Assembly (NCBI GenBank): GCA_031406795.1
Contig: JANOHV010000257.1
Span: 1-15,199, forward strand
Reading direction: 5' to 3'
Length of the DNA stretch: 15,199 nucleotides
Source of the DNA: DATDCY01 sp031406795 [NCBI: Candidatus Rokuibacteriota bacterium]
GTDB taxonomy: Bacteria; JAUVQV01
Below, piece by piece: positions 9,428-15,199 of the stretch. The first letter of the stretch is position 1; the number at the start of each line of letters is the position of its first letter. A program made the position numbers and the translations under genes. The notes below the pieces were generated by a model. The model had not been told where the DNA came from. It saw only the letters and a list, made by a program, of their open reading frames with translations, and did not search any database.

Positions 9428-9991
9428 ATGGAACTGCACGAGGCAATTCGCAGCCGTCGTTCCTGCCGGCGCTTCACCCCTGAGGCGGTGTCGCGCGAGG
9501 CGCTCGAGCGCATCGTCGCGGCGGCAACCATGGCTCCCTCCGGCAAGAATCGCCAGAATTGGCGGATCTTCGTGACCCGGGGGGAGGCGCGCGATCGTAT
9601 CGCGGAGATCTCGGGGAGGTCGTTCGCTCACCACGAGGCGCTGCTGCGCGAGTACTACCAGGAGAAGGTCGTCGAGTTCACGCGCGGGTTCTTCCGCGAT
9701 TTCGGCGGCGCCCCGGTGGTGCTGGTCGTTTACACGGAGAAGACGGCGGACGGGCCGTTCGTCGACCTGCAATCCGGCGCCGCGGCCGTCGAGAACGCGC
9801 TGCTGGCCTGCGTGGCCGAGGGCTTGCAGGGCTGCTGGATGACCGCGCCGGTCTGCTTCGAGTCCGAGATCACTGCGGTGCTCGGGGCGCAGGGACTCGA
9901 TCTTGTCGCGCTCGTCCCGGTCGGGCATCCGGCGAAAGCGGCGCCCACGCCTCCGCGGCGCGAGGGCCGCGTCACCTGGGTCGGGTTTTAG
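9428..9991 (+). CDS. Nitroreductase family FMN oxidoreductase
   Basis: The 187-residue protein belongs to the small single-domain nitroreductases, which act as FMN-containing homodimers using NAD(P)H. The N-terminal IRSRRSCRRF (7-16) supplies the FMN-phosphate arginines, APSGKNRQNWRIF (36-48) is the flavin-contacting segment, DLQSGAAAVENALLACVAEGLQ (113-134) is the central helix, and LVPVGHPAK (162-170) closes the site. The physiological substrate cannot be read; members reduce nitroaromatics or quinones, or act in cofactor or thioether chemistry. It sits 3 bases after ychJ with only a GAGG almost touching its ATG, so translation is probably coupled to ychJ. No domain is missing. No iron-sulfur domain is fused, unlike many anaerobe homologues. 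Confidence 0.9.
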   Translation: MELHEAIRSRRSCRRFTPEAVSREALERIVAAATMAPSGKNRQNWRIFVTRGEARDRIAEISGRSFAHHEALLREYYQEKVVEFTRGFFRDFGGAPVVLVVYTEKTADGPFVDLQSGAAAVENALLACVAEGLQGCWMTAPVCFESEITAVLGAQGLDLVALVPVGHPAKAAPTPPRREGRVTWVGF

Positions 9992-10028
9992 CCGGCCGCT
10001 GAAAAAGGCCCTGTTTGTCGGTAGTGGT

Positions 10029-10091
10029 CGTAGGGGAGGGGTTCAGCCCCTCCCGTTCCAGCCTCGGGCGGGAGTAAATCCCGCCCCTACG
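10029..10091. repeat. Composite palindromic repeat with two hairpins, between convergent genes
   Basis: The 63-base unit has perfect 8-base inverted ends (CGTAGGGG 10029-10036, CCCCTACG 10084-10091). Inside are two hairpins of identical design, each an 8-bp perfect stem around a 5-base loop: GGGAGGGG/CCCCTCCC (10034-10041, 10047-10054) and GGGCGGGA/TCCCGCCC (10066-10073, 10079-10086). The left half matches the unit at 5173-5198. This is REP/BIME-like architecture. It lies between the nitroreductase and YkgJ-type genes, which converge, so it may also work as a bidirectional transcription barrier. Confidence 0.7.
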
Positions 10092-10142
10092 AACCGCCGC
10101 CCGTTCCGGAGGCCGCCTTCGGGAAAATGTGCCGATGTCGCG

Positions 10143-10784
10143 CTACGGCGCCGAGGCCATCAAGCGCGTTAGAGTGCGCCAATCGCGCGTCGGCAGGTTG
10201 ACCGCCAGCGTGTTGACCAGTCCCCGCTCGAGCCAGGTCTCCTGGTCTTTCGAATCTGTCACCCCGTGGAAGGGCAGCATCACACGGTAGGCGCGGGGCA
10301 GCAGTCCCGGCGGCGCCGCGAGCAGGTCGGCGCGGCGGACGTGGAAGGGGTCCTCGCCCTCGGCGCACGGGCGGCCGAAGACCGTGAAGAGGCGGCACGC
10401 CATCGGCCGCACGGGGTGGATGGCGCAGCCGTGCTCCACGAGAAAAGGACACTCGCGCGCGCCGGGCGCGTGGCGTTCCAGCGCTTCGCGCACCGCGGTG
10501 CGCGCCGCTCCCTCCAGTTTTTCCACGCAGTACCAGGAGATGCCGGTCAGTTCGATCTGAAAGACGGGTATGTCTCCCTGGGTCCGGCAGCAGACGTCGC
10601 AACCCCTGCTGCAGGCCCGGCGCAGTGCGCGCCGGCGCTCCTCGACCCGCACCGCGGCGGCGATCCCGTCGTCCAGCAGCGCGTGCATCCGCAGCAGCAC
10701 CGGCAGCCAGGGGTGCTTCGCCTCGTCCGCCGGAAACCGCGGGCCGGCCAGTGGGATTCCCGAACTTCTTGGTTTTCTCTTCAT
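10143..10784 (-). CDS. YkgJ family cysteine-cluster protein
   Basis: The 213-residue protein carries the cysteine pattern of the YkgJ/UPF0153 family, annotated as binding zinc or an iron-sulfur cluster: C58, C62, C65, C66 (CSRGCDVCC), then C112, C120 and C130 in CPFLVEHGC...HPVRPMAC. Further cysteines stand at 86 and 140. The biochemical role of the family is not established. The ATG at 10784 is chosen because AGGA lies a few bases upstream; an ATG at 10808 (adding MTGEEQEH) and a longer frame to 11009 are open but have no binding site, and the longest version adds a low-complexity leader. The gene converges on the nitroreductase gene with the palindromic repeat between them. No obvious operon partner. 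Confidence 0.82.
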   Translation of the reverse strand: MKRKPRSSGIPLAGPRFPADEAKHPWLPVLLRMHALLDDGIAAAVRVEERRRALRRACSRGCDVCCRTQGDIPVFQIELTGISWYCVEKLEGAARTAVREALERHAPGARECPFLVEHGCAIHPVRPMACRLFTVFGRPCAEGEDPFHVRRADLLAAPPGLLPRAYRVMLPFHGVTDSKDQETWLERGLVNTLAVNLPTRDWRTLTRLMASAP

Positions 10785-11055
10785 GTGTTCCTGTTCCTCG
10801 CCAGTCATACGGAAATCGTCAGCGCCCAGAAGATTCGAGGCGCCGACTCCGTCACGCAAGGCAGCCTTGCCCCTCCCCGAAACGTGTGGAGCAGGAACGC
10901 TCCCCGGGACCCCGCGCCTTGGGACGTGCTGGACGGTGGGGTGGCGCGAAGGGGAGGTCCGCAGCGACCACCCCAGCGGCGGGGTGGCAGGCAGGACCCC
11001 GGAGTCCACACGATCTTAGCGAGCTTCGGCGGTCAGAACCTTGTCGTCGCCCCGT
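10785..11055. other. Intergenic gap between ykgJ-type gene and alaA, small hairpins only
   Basis: This 271-base gap holds no credible gene. A 7-bp hairpin, CCACCCC (10968-10974) with GGGGTGG (10981-10987), lies about 70 bases past the alaA stop, and a 5-bp one, GGAGC (10888-10892) with GCTCC (10899-10903), lies nearer ykgJ. Neither has a T-run, so neither is a convincing terminator. A promoter for the ykgJ-type gene should be here, but no good -35/-10 pair was found. Confidence 0.3.
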
Positions 11056-12282
11056 CTACTTCCCATGACGTTTGCGATAACCGTGGAGAAAGCGGGCGAT
11101 TCGCCCGATCGCCTCGGTGAGATCGTCCACGTTCGGCAGGAAGACCACCCGCGCATGATTGGTGTCCGACCAGTTGAAACCCGTCCCCTGCACCAGCAGA
11201 ACGCGCTCCTCGTTGAGCAGCTCGAGGATGAACTGCCGGTCGTCGACGATCGGGTAGAGGTGCGGGTCGAAACGCGGGAACAGATACAGCGCCGCGTGCG
11301 GCTTGAAGCAGCTCACCCCCGGGATGTCCGTGAGCAGCCGGTGCGCCAGATCGCGCTGCCGGCAGAGCCGGCCGGTGGGCGCCACGAGATCGTCGATACT
11401 CTGGTAGCCCCCGAGCGCGGTCTGGATGCCGTGCTGCGCCGGGACGTTGGCGCACAGGCGCATCGAGGCCAGCATTTCCAGCCCCTCGATGTAGTCGCGG
11501 GCGTGCCGCTTCTCGCCGGAGACGATCAGCCAGCCGGCGCGGTAGCCGCAGGCGCGGTAGTTCTTGGAGAGGCCGTTGAGCGTGATGAACAGGACATCGT
11601 CGGCGAGCGACGCGGTCGAGACGTGCTTGTTGCCGTCGTAGAGGACCTTGTCGTAGATCTCGTCGGAAAAGACGATCAGCTCGTGCTGGCGCGCCAGTTC
11701 GACGACCTGGGCCAGCAGTTCCTCGGAGTAGAGCGCGCCGGTGGGGTTGTTCGGGTTGATCAGCACGATCGCGCGGGTGTTCTCGGTGACCTTGCTGCGC
11801 ATGTCGTCGAGCGCGGGCTGCCACCCCGCCTGCTCGTCGCAGTGGTAGTGGCGCGGGAGGCCGCCGGCGAGGCTCACCGCGGCCGTCCAGAGCGGGTAGT
11901 CCGGCGAGGGGATCAGCACCTCGTCGCCGTTGTTGAGCAGCGCCTGCATCGCCATCACGATCAGCTCGGAGACGCCGTTGCCGATGTAGATGTCCTCGAG
12001 CTGCACGTCCCGGATGCGCTTCTGCTGGGTGTAGTGCATCACGGCCTTGCGCGCCGCGAACAACCCCTTGGAGTCGCAGTACCCCGAGGCGGCCGGCAGA
12101 TTGAGGATAACGTCCTGGAGGATCTCCTCGGGCGCCTCGAAGCCGAAGGCCGCGGGGTTGCCGATGTTCAGCTTGATGATGCGGTGGCCCTCTTCCTCGA
12201 GCTGGCGGGCGTGGGCCAGGACCGGACCGCGGATGTCGTAGCAGACATCCGAGAGTTTGGCCGACTTCAGGATCGATTTCAT
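11056..12282 (-). CDS. alaA: Alanine aminotransferase AlaA (PLP-dependent, class I)
   Basis: The 408-residue fold-type I aminotransferase closely resembles enterobacterial AlaA across its length as I recall that sequence: VCYDIRGPVL at 13-22, KLNIGNPAAFGF at 37-48, GYCDSKGL at 67-74, LEMLASMRLCANVPAQH at 268-284. PLP sites are present: N179 in NPNNPTG, D207 and Y210 in SDEIYDK, and the Schiff-base lysine K240 in NGLSKNYRACGYR. R378 in HARVV would hold the substrate carboxylate. It makes alanine from pyruvate using glutamate, in the cytoplasm. The ATG at 12282 is 6 bases after AAGGAG (12289-12294); a GTG at 12297 lies upstream of that site. It stands alone and is divergent from a small exported protein. 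Aspartate aminotransferase is a less likely reading. Confidence 0.93.
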   Translation of the reverse strand: MKSILKSAKLSDVCYDIRGPVLAHARQLEEEGHRIIKLNIGNPAAFGFEAPEEILQDVILNLPAASGYCDSKGLFAARKAVMHYTQQKRIRDVQLEDIYIGNGVSELIVMAMQALLNNGDEVLIPSPDYPLWTAAVSLAGGLPRHYHCDEQAGWQPALDDMRSKVTENTRAIVLINPNNPTGALYSEELLAQVVELARQHELIVFSDEIYDKVLYDGNKHVSTASLADDVLFITLNGLSKNYRACGYRAGWLIVSGEKRHARDYIEGLEMLASMRLCANVPAQHGIQTALGGYQSIDDLVAPTGRLCRQRDLAHRLLTDIPGVSCFKPHAALYLFPRFDPHLYPIVDDRQFILELLNEERVLLVQGTGFNWSDTNHARVVFLPNVDDLTEAIGRIARFLHGYRKRHGK

Positions 12283-12345
12283 CGCTGACTCCTTCACGCT
12301 GCGGCGTCACCGGCCCTCCGGCGCTTCTGCCCGCTCGTACGTCTG

Positions 12346-12374
12346 ATTGTGCGGACTCGCGGCCCGGCAGTCAA
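12346..12374 (-). promoter_or_regulatory. Sigma-70-type promoter candidate for alaA, within an inverted repeat
   Basis: On the minus strand, TTGACT (12374-12369), a 17-base spacer and CACAAT (12351-12346) give 5 of 6 and 4 of 6 consensus matches with ideal spacing; the leader would be about 55-60 bases. The -35 hexamer is one arm of a perfect inverted repeat, AGTCAA (12369-12374) and TTGACT (12384-12389), 9 bases apart. The second arm is a -35-like hexamer facing the other gene, but its -10 (GACACT) is poor. Confidence 0.45.
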
Positions 12375-12533
12375 CGGGCAACATTGACTTTCGCCTGCGG
12401 CGGCCGGACACTGGTCTCGGCGAAGGGCCCGGCGTGCTCGCCGGAAATCAGCACGACGGATCCGCCGTCGCCGTGGCGGCCACGGAATTTCTCGTGAGCC
12501 ATGCTCGCCGTCATCGGCCCACGGCGCTTCGTT

Positions 12534-12552
12534 GCCGGTCGTTTCGACCGGC
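12534..12552. promoter_or_regulatory. Perfect 19-base palindrome before the exported-protein gene
   Basis: GCCGGTCG (12534-12541) and CGACCGGC (12545-12552) pair perfectly around a TTT loop, ending 10 bases before the AGAGGAGG ribosome binding site at 12563-12570. It may be a 5' leader hairpin or a regulator's operator; the sequence alone does not separate these. Confidence 0.4.
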
Positions 12553-12574
12553 CCCTTCATGCAGAGGAGGACGT

Positions 12575-13108
12575 ATGAACAAGAGCGGATTCGTATTTCT
12601 CATGGCGGTACTGGCCGCCTTCGGCGCGGTAGTCGCGCCGGGAGTGTCATCGGCGCAGGTTGACGTGAACATCGAGGTCAGGCTGCCCCTGCCCCCGCTA
12701 CCCCCGCTGCCTCGCTTCGTGTTCGCTGCGCCGCCGACCGTGGTCGTGGTGCCTGAGACCTACGTGTACGTCGTTCCGGATGCCGAAGTCGACATCGTCT
12801 TCTACCAGGGTTACTGGTATCGGCCGCATGGTGAGCGCTGGTACCGTTCGGCCGGCTACAACGGTCCCTGGAAGCTGCTGAGGGCGGCGCAGGTGCCGAG
12901 CACCTTCGGGATACTTCCCCCCGGGTTCCGCAGCGTGGAACCGGAGCGGGAGCGCATCCCGTATCAGAAGGTGAAGAAAAGCTGGAAACAGTGGGAGAAG
13001 GAACGCTACTGGGACTCGCGCCGGAATGGGCGCGACGAAAATGGGCGGCACGAAGGTGAGCGACACGATCGGCCCGGGCGCGCCAAAGGGAAGGGCCACG
13101 ACAAGTAA
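12575..13108 (+). CDS. Exported protein of unknown function with YQGYWYRP...RWYR motif
   Basis: The 177-residue protein opens with a signal peptide (hydrophobic core 6-20, likely cleavage after SSA at 27), so it is exported. Next comes a proline-rich stretch (LPLPPLPPLP, 37-46), a valine/tyrosine-rich region (55-75), and a compact aromatic motif FYQGYWYRPHGERWYR at 76-91 followed by YNGPW. From about 119 it is highly charged, with IPYQKVKKSWKQWEKERYW and then an Arg/Lys/His/Glu-rich, likely disordered tail. I recall similar hypothetical exported proteins in Geobacter-like deltaproteobacteria, with no known function. The ATG is 4 bases after AGAGGAGG. A palindrome precedes it and a hairpin follows it. 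The basic tail could bind anionic surfaces such as polysaccharide or nucleic acid, but this is speculation. Confidence 0.82.
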   Translation: MNKSGFVFLMAVLAAFGAVVAPGVSSAQVDVNIEVRLPLPPLPPLPRFVFAAPPTVVVVPETYVYVVPDAEVDIVFYQGYWYRPHGERWYRSAGYNGPWKLLRAAQVPSTFGILPPGFRSVEPERERIPYQKVKKSWKQWEKERYWDSRRNGRDENGRHEGERHDRPGRAKGKGHDK

Positions 13109-13123
13109 GGGATCAGGAAAGGC

Positions 13124-13148
13124 GGGCCGGCGGCCGCTGCGCCGGTCC
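13124..13148. terminator. Hairpin between convergent genes, possible bidirectional terminator
   Basis: GGGCCGGCG (13124-13132) and CGCCGGTCC (13140-13148) form a 9-bp stem with one G-T pair and a 7-base loop, 16 bases past each flanking stop codon. T-runs are weak on both sides, so intrinsic termination is plausible but not certain. Confidence 0.45.
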
Positions 13149-13164
13149 GACTCTCCCGGAACTG

Positions 13165-14700
13165 CTACATCGGGCCGTCCATCTCCATGATGTCCCAGAC
13201 GCCCATCATGCCGATGTCCTCGTGCTCGATGATGTGGCAGTGGAACATCGCCATGCCCGGCCAGTGCATGACCGGCATGAGCATCCGCACGCTCCCCCAC
13301 TTCGGGATGATGACCGTGTCCTTCCACGCCGGCGCCCTGGTCAGGAACGAGGCGTAGGCCGCGTCCCCGCCGGTGATCGAGAGCACCTGGCAGGGATTGA
13401 CGTGCTGGTGGAAGGGGTGGTCCATGCCGCTGTTGTTCACGATCTCCCAGACCTCGTGGGTCCCGAGCTGCGAGTGCAGCGTGTAGTGATTCTCCATGGT
13501 GAAGGAAATGCCGTTGACGTACCCGCGGCCCCGGCCCATCGAGAGCGTGATCCGCTCGGTCTTCACGGGCGCGGCCGTGCTGCGCCGGGCCGCCGGATCG
13601 ATCGTCTTCGGAATGGCCTCGCCGGCGCTGCCCCCCTGATACGACAGCGTCAGCAGCGTGACCTGCTGGCCCATGCTGCCGCCTCCCCGACTGTAGGGCA
13701 GTGATAGCAGCCGGTAGTTCTTCGCGGTCTGCGTGGCCTTCACGAGGAGATCGACCCGCTCACCGGGCGATAGCAGGAAGGAGGAGACGGGGTACGGCTT
13801 GTCGAGGAGGCCGCCCTCGGTTCCGACGACCTGCAGGGTGTGACCCCCCTCGAGGCTCAGCTTCAGGAACCGGGCGTTGCAGGCGTTCAGGACGCGCCAG
13901 CGCTGCACCTGCCCCGGCCGGATGGGGAGCACGGGGTTGACCTGGCCGTTGACCATCACCGTGGTGCCTTCCTTGCCGTGCATGTAGTCCATCGCGGAGG
14001 TGTAGGGCTGGGGTTCGGACCCGCTCAGGGTGATGTCCTTTACGACCATCAGATGCGTCTCGAAGGCGGAGAGCGCGCCGATTTCGTCCTCGATGACCAG
14101 TGCGCCGGCCATTCCCCCCCAATACTGCTCGGCAACCGTGCCGTGGTGGTGGGGGTGGTAGAAATTGAGGGTCCCCGGCGTCTGCAGCGTGAGGTCGTAC
14201 TCGTAGTCGAACTGCTCGCCGGCCATGAACATCAGCATGGCATTGTCGGCGTTTCCGGAAGGCGAAACATGCAGCCCGTGGGTGTGGAGGTTGGTCATCT
14301 CCCGCTCGTGGCCGAGGATGTTCGTGCCCCCCATCGGCAGCGAGTTCGTGAAATGGACCTTCAGCAGGTCCCCCCGCCGGGCGCGGATCGTCGGCGCCGG
14401 GTAGGCGCCGTTGTAGGTCAGTAGTTGTGCGTTGATTCCGTTGACGTACACCCAGGCCGGCGCTGCCTCGAGATCGACCTCGACGACTCCGGCGACGGTG
14501 CTCAGGTTCGTCATCTCGACCGGATCCGCGAACGCGGCGCCCGGCGGCGGGTTGATGACGCTCGTGCCTCCGCCCCCCATTCCCCCGCCGCCGCCCCCCA
14601 TCATCTGGGCGAACGCAGGTCCGCTCGCGAAACCGGCAGAGACACCGGCGGCGCCGATGGTGAGTCCTCTCAAGAACTGGCGTCTGGTGACTCTCTTCAT
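13165..14700 (-). CDS. Tat-exported multicopper oxidase
   Basis: The 511-residue protein begins with a twin-arginine signal (RRQFLRG at 6-12, hydrophobic stretch 13-30, cleavage near AFA31), so it is folded before export to the periplasm. A Gly/Met-rich linker (33-45) follows. All copper-binding clusters are present: HTH at 139-141, HPHHHG at 182-187, HPFHQH at 428-433 and HCHIIEHEDIGMM at 487-499. These give a type 1 site (H428, C488, H493, M498) and a trinuclear type 2/3 site, so the enzyme should be able to reduce O2 to water while oxidising metal ions or phenolics. Substrate is unknown; copper or manganese oxidation and copper detoxification are possible. The ATG at 14700 follows GGAG by 6 bases. 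A second multicopper oxidase lies just upstream on the same strand. Confidence 0.93.
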   Translation of the reverse strand: MKRVTRRQFLRGLTIGAAGVSAGFASGPAFAQMMGGGGGGMGGGGTSVINPPPGAAFADPVEMTNLSTVAGVVEVDLEAAPAWVYVNGINAQLLTYNGAYPAPTIRARRGDLLKVHFTNSLPMGGTNILGHEREMTNLHTHGLHVSPSGNADNAMLMFMAGEQFDYEYDLTLQTPGTLNFYHPHHHGTVAEQYWGGMAGALVIEDEIGALSAFETHLMVVKDITLSGSEPQPYTSAMDYMHGKEGTTVMVNGQVNPVLPIRPGQVQRWRVLNACNARFLKLSLEGGHTLQVVGTEGGLLDKPYPVSSFLLSPGERVDLLVKATQTAKNYRLLSLPYSRGGGSMGQQVTLLTLSYQGGSAGEAIPKTIDPAARRSTAAPVKTERITLSMGRGRGYVNGISFTMENHYTLHSQLGTHEVWEIVNNSGMDHPFHQHVNPCQVLSITGGDAAYASFLTRAPAWKDTVIIPKWGSVRMLMPVMHWPGMAMFHCHIIEHEDIGMMGVWDIMEMDGPM

Positions 14701-14714
14701 ATCCCGCTCCTTTT

Positions 14715-14738
14715 CGGCGACGCATGGCGCAGTCGCCG
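14715..14738 (-). promoter_or_regulatory. Leader hairpin directly upstream of the multicopper oxidase ribosome binding site
   Basis: CGGCGAC and GTCGCCG (14715-14721 and 14732-14738) form a perfect 7-bp stem with a 10-base loop. Read on the minus strand it ends directly before AAAAGGAG and the ATG at 14700. It could control translation or mRNA stability; no known riboswitch is recognised. Confidence 0.3.
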
Positions 14739-14810
14739 GATCGAGATGTGCTTACGCTCGTCCGTACACACCCGACAGGAGGCCGCGTGTCGGCAAGCAG
14801 AGGAAGATGA

Positions 14811-14839
14811 GGCCGGGGCCGCACCGTGCGACCCCGGCC
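14811..14839 (-). terminator. Strong hairpin terminator of the second multicopper oxidase gene
   Basis: Starting 8 bases after the stop codon, GGCCGGGG (14811-14818) pairs with CCCCGGCC (14832-14839), and inside it CGCAC (14820-14824) pairs with GTGCG (14826-14830), giving a nearly continuous 13-bp stem. Downstream on the minus strand is a loose pyrimidine tract (TCATCTTCCTCT) rather than a clean T-run. It separates the two oxidase genes into likely independent transcripts or lowers expression of the second. Confidence 0.65.
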
Positions 14840-14847
14840 CGGTTCGG

Positions 14848-15199
14848 TCAGGGAATGCAGTTGCCCGCCAGGTCCACCGTGCCGACGCAGTACGGCCGCA
14901 TCATCTCGTTGTCCTCATGCGAGAGGATGTGGCAGTGCCACAGATACAGGCCCGCGAGGTCGTACACCGCCTTGACCCTGGTCACCCCGCCGGGGTAGAC
15001 GATGACCGTGTCCTTGAAGCCGGTCTCCCCGGGTTCTGGGGGAGTGACCGTGCCGGTCAGCATGTCCGTGCGGTCGATGACCTGGAACATCACGAGGTGG
15101 AGGTGGATCGGGTGGGCGTCGACCGTGAAGTTGTTGATCTCCCAGATCTCCGTGCTGCCGAAGGCCGGGGTTTCCGTGATCGGGTCCATGAAGTTCATC
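14848..15199 (-). CDS. Multicopper oxidase, C-terminal part only (CotA/bilirubin oxidase-like)
   Basis: Only the last 116 or so residues lie in the window; the rest is beyond its end. They form the third cupredoxin domain: TEIWEINNFTVDAHPIHLHL with the HPIHLH copper cluster, FKDTVIVYPG, and the final HCHILSHEDNEMMRPY block with the type 1 Cys, His and Met ligands. MDPITETP...TEIWEI and HPIHLHLVMFQV are typical of the CotA/bilirubin oxidase branch, so this is a different subtype from the downstream neighbour, whose cluster reads HPFHQH. Two cysteines after the last copper motif (in RPYCVGTVDLAGNC) could form a disulfide at the exported C-terminus. It ends with TGA at 14848-14850 and a hairpin terminator. 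Export signal and N-terminal copper sites cannot be checked. Confidence 0.88.
   Translation of the reverse strand, partial: MNFMDPITETPAFGSTEIWEINNFTVDAHPIHLHLVMFQVIDRTDMLTGTVTPPEPGETGFKDTVIVYPGGVTRVKAVYDLAGLYLWHCHILSHEDNEMMRPYCVGTVDLAGNCIP

Noticed and set aside
10860-10885. Sigma-54-like GG/GC pair upstream of the ykgJ-type gene (minus strand)
   Set aside because: The spacing between GG and GC is 12 bases rather than 10, and the flanks do not match.
10968-10987. 7-bp hairpin past alaA as its terminator
   Set aside because: About 70 bases from the stop codon and no T-run after it on the minus strand.
10785-11009. N-terminal extension of the ykgJ-type protein up to 11009
   Set aside because: The extension has no ribosome binding site and looks like translated intergenic DNA; AGGA before the ATG at 10784 is better.
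10266-11120. Plus-strand frame across the ykgJ-type gene and the following gap
   Set aside because: Antisense to a gene with the full YkgJ cysteine pattern; no start signal and no family.
11041-12288. Plus-strand frame covering the whole of alaA (415 codons)
   Set aside because: Complete antisense shadow of a highly conserved aminotransferase; Val/Asp/Arg-rich composition without motifs.

Overview
The window is one stretch of GC-rich bacterial chromosome packed with full-length genes and short gaps. The organism cannot be named from it. GC-rich codon use, a YchJ-type SEC-C protein, a YkgJ-type cysteine protein, a secreted protein of the YQGYWYRP...RWYR type and dispersed palindromic repeats all fit a Gram-negative, and most likely a deltaproteobacterium-like (Desulfobacterota) lineage; that placement is inference. 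There are no tRNA or rRNA genes, CRISPR arrays, transposases, integrases or phage genes.

Region 1 (2-8523) is a surface-polysaccharide and nucleotide-sugar block. On the plus strand run a membrane GT-C glycosyltransferase (cut by the window start), a polyprenyl-phosphate-type GT2 glycosyltransferase with C-terminal membrane helices, a GlgX-type glycogen debranching enzyme, dTDP-4-dehydrorhamnose reductase (rfbD/rmlD) and a phosphomannomutase/phosphoglucomutase. Most gaps are a few bases or overlap; the one real gap (5178-5267) carries a palindromic repeat that starts inside the glgX stop codon. A UDP-glucuronate decarboxylase gene (UDP-xylose synthesis) faces this operon, and its stop codon interlocks with that of the mutase. 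A plausible reading: the GT2 loads sugar onto a lipid carrier, the GT-C protein transfers it outside the membrane, and the other genes supply rhamnose, mannose/glucose-1-phosphate and xylose precursors. GlgX is the metabolic outlier and may link glycogen breakdown to sugar-phosphate supply.

Region 2 (8524-8935) is a 412-base divergent gap holding the most unusual structure here: a MITE-like element of about 243 bp (8597-8839) with 46-47 bp imperfect inverted repeats, each containing a near-perfect 21-22 bp palindrome, around a core of distinctly lower GC. Good outward-facing promoter candidates begin at both of its ends, one reading into the UDP-glucuronate decarboxylase gene and one into ychJ.

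Region 3 (8936-11055) has ychJ and a nitroreductase gene as a tight pair, a composite palindromic repeat (10029-10091), and a convergent YkgJ-type cysteine-cluster gene. Region 4 (11056-13108) has an alanine aminotransferase gene (alaA) divergent from a small exported protein of unknown function, with promoter and hairpin signals between them. Region 5 (13165-15199) has two minus-strand multicopper oxidases in tandem: a complete Tat-exported one, and the C-terminal end of a second, CotA/bilirubin-oxidase-like one cut by the window end and followed by a strong hairpin terminator.
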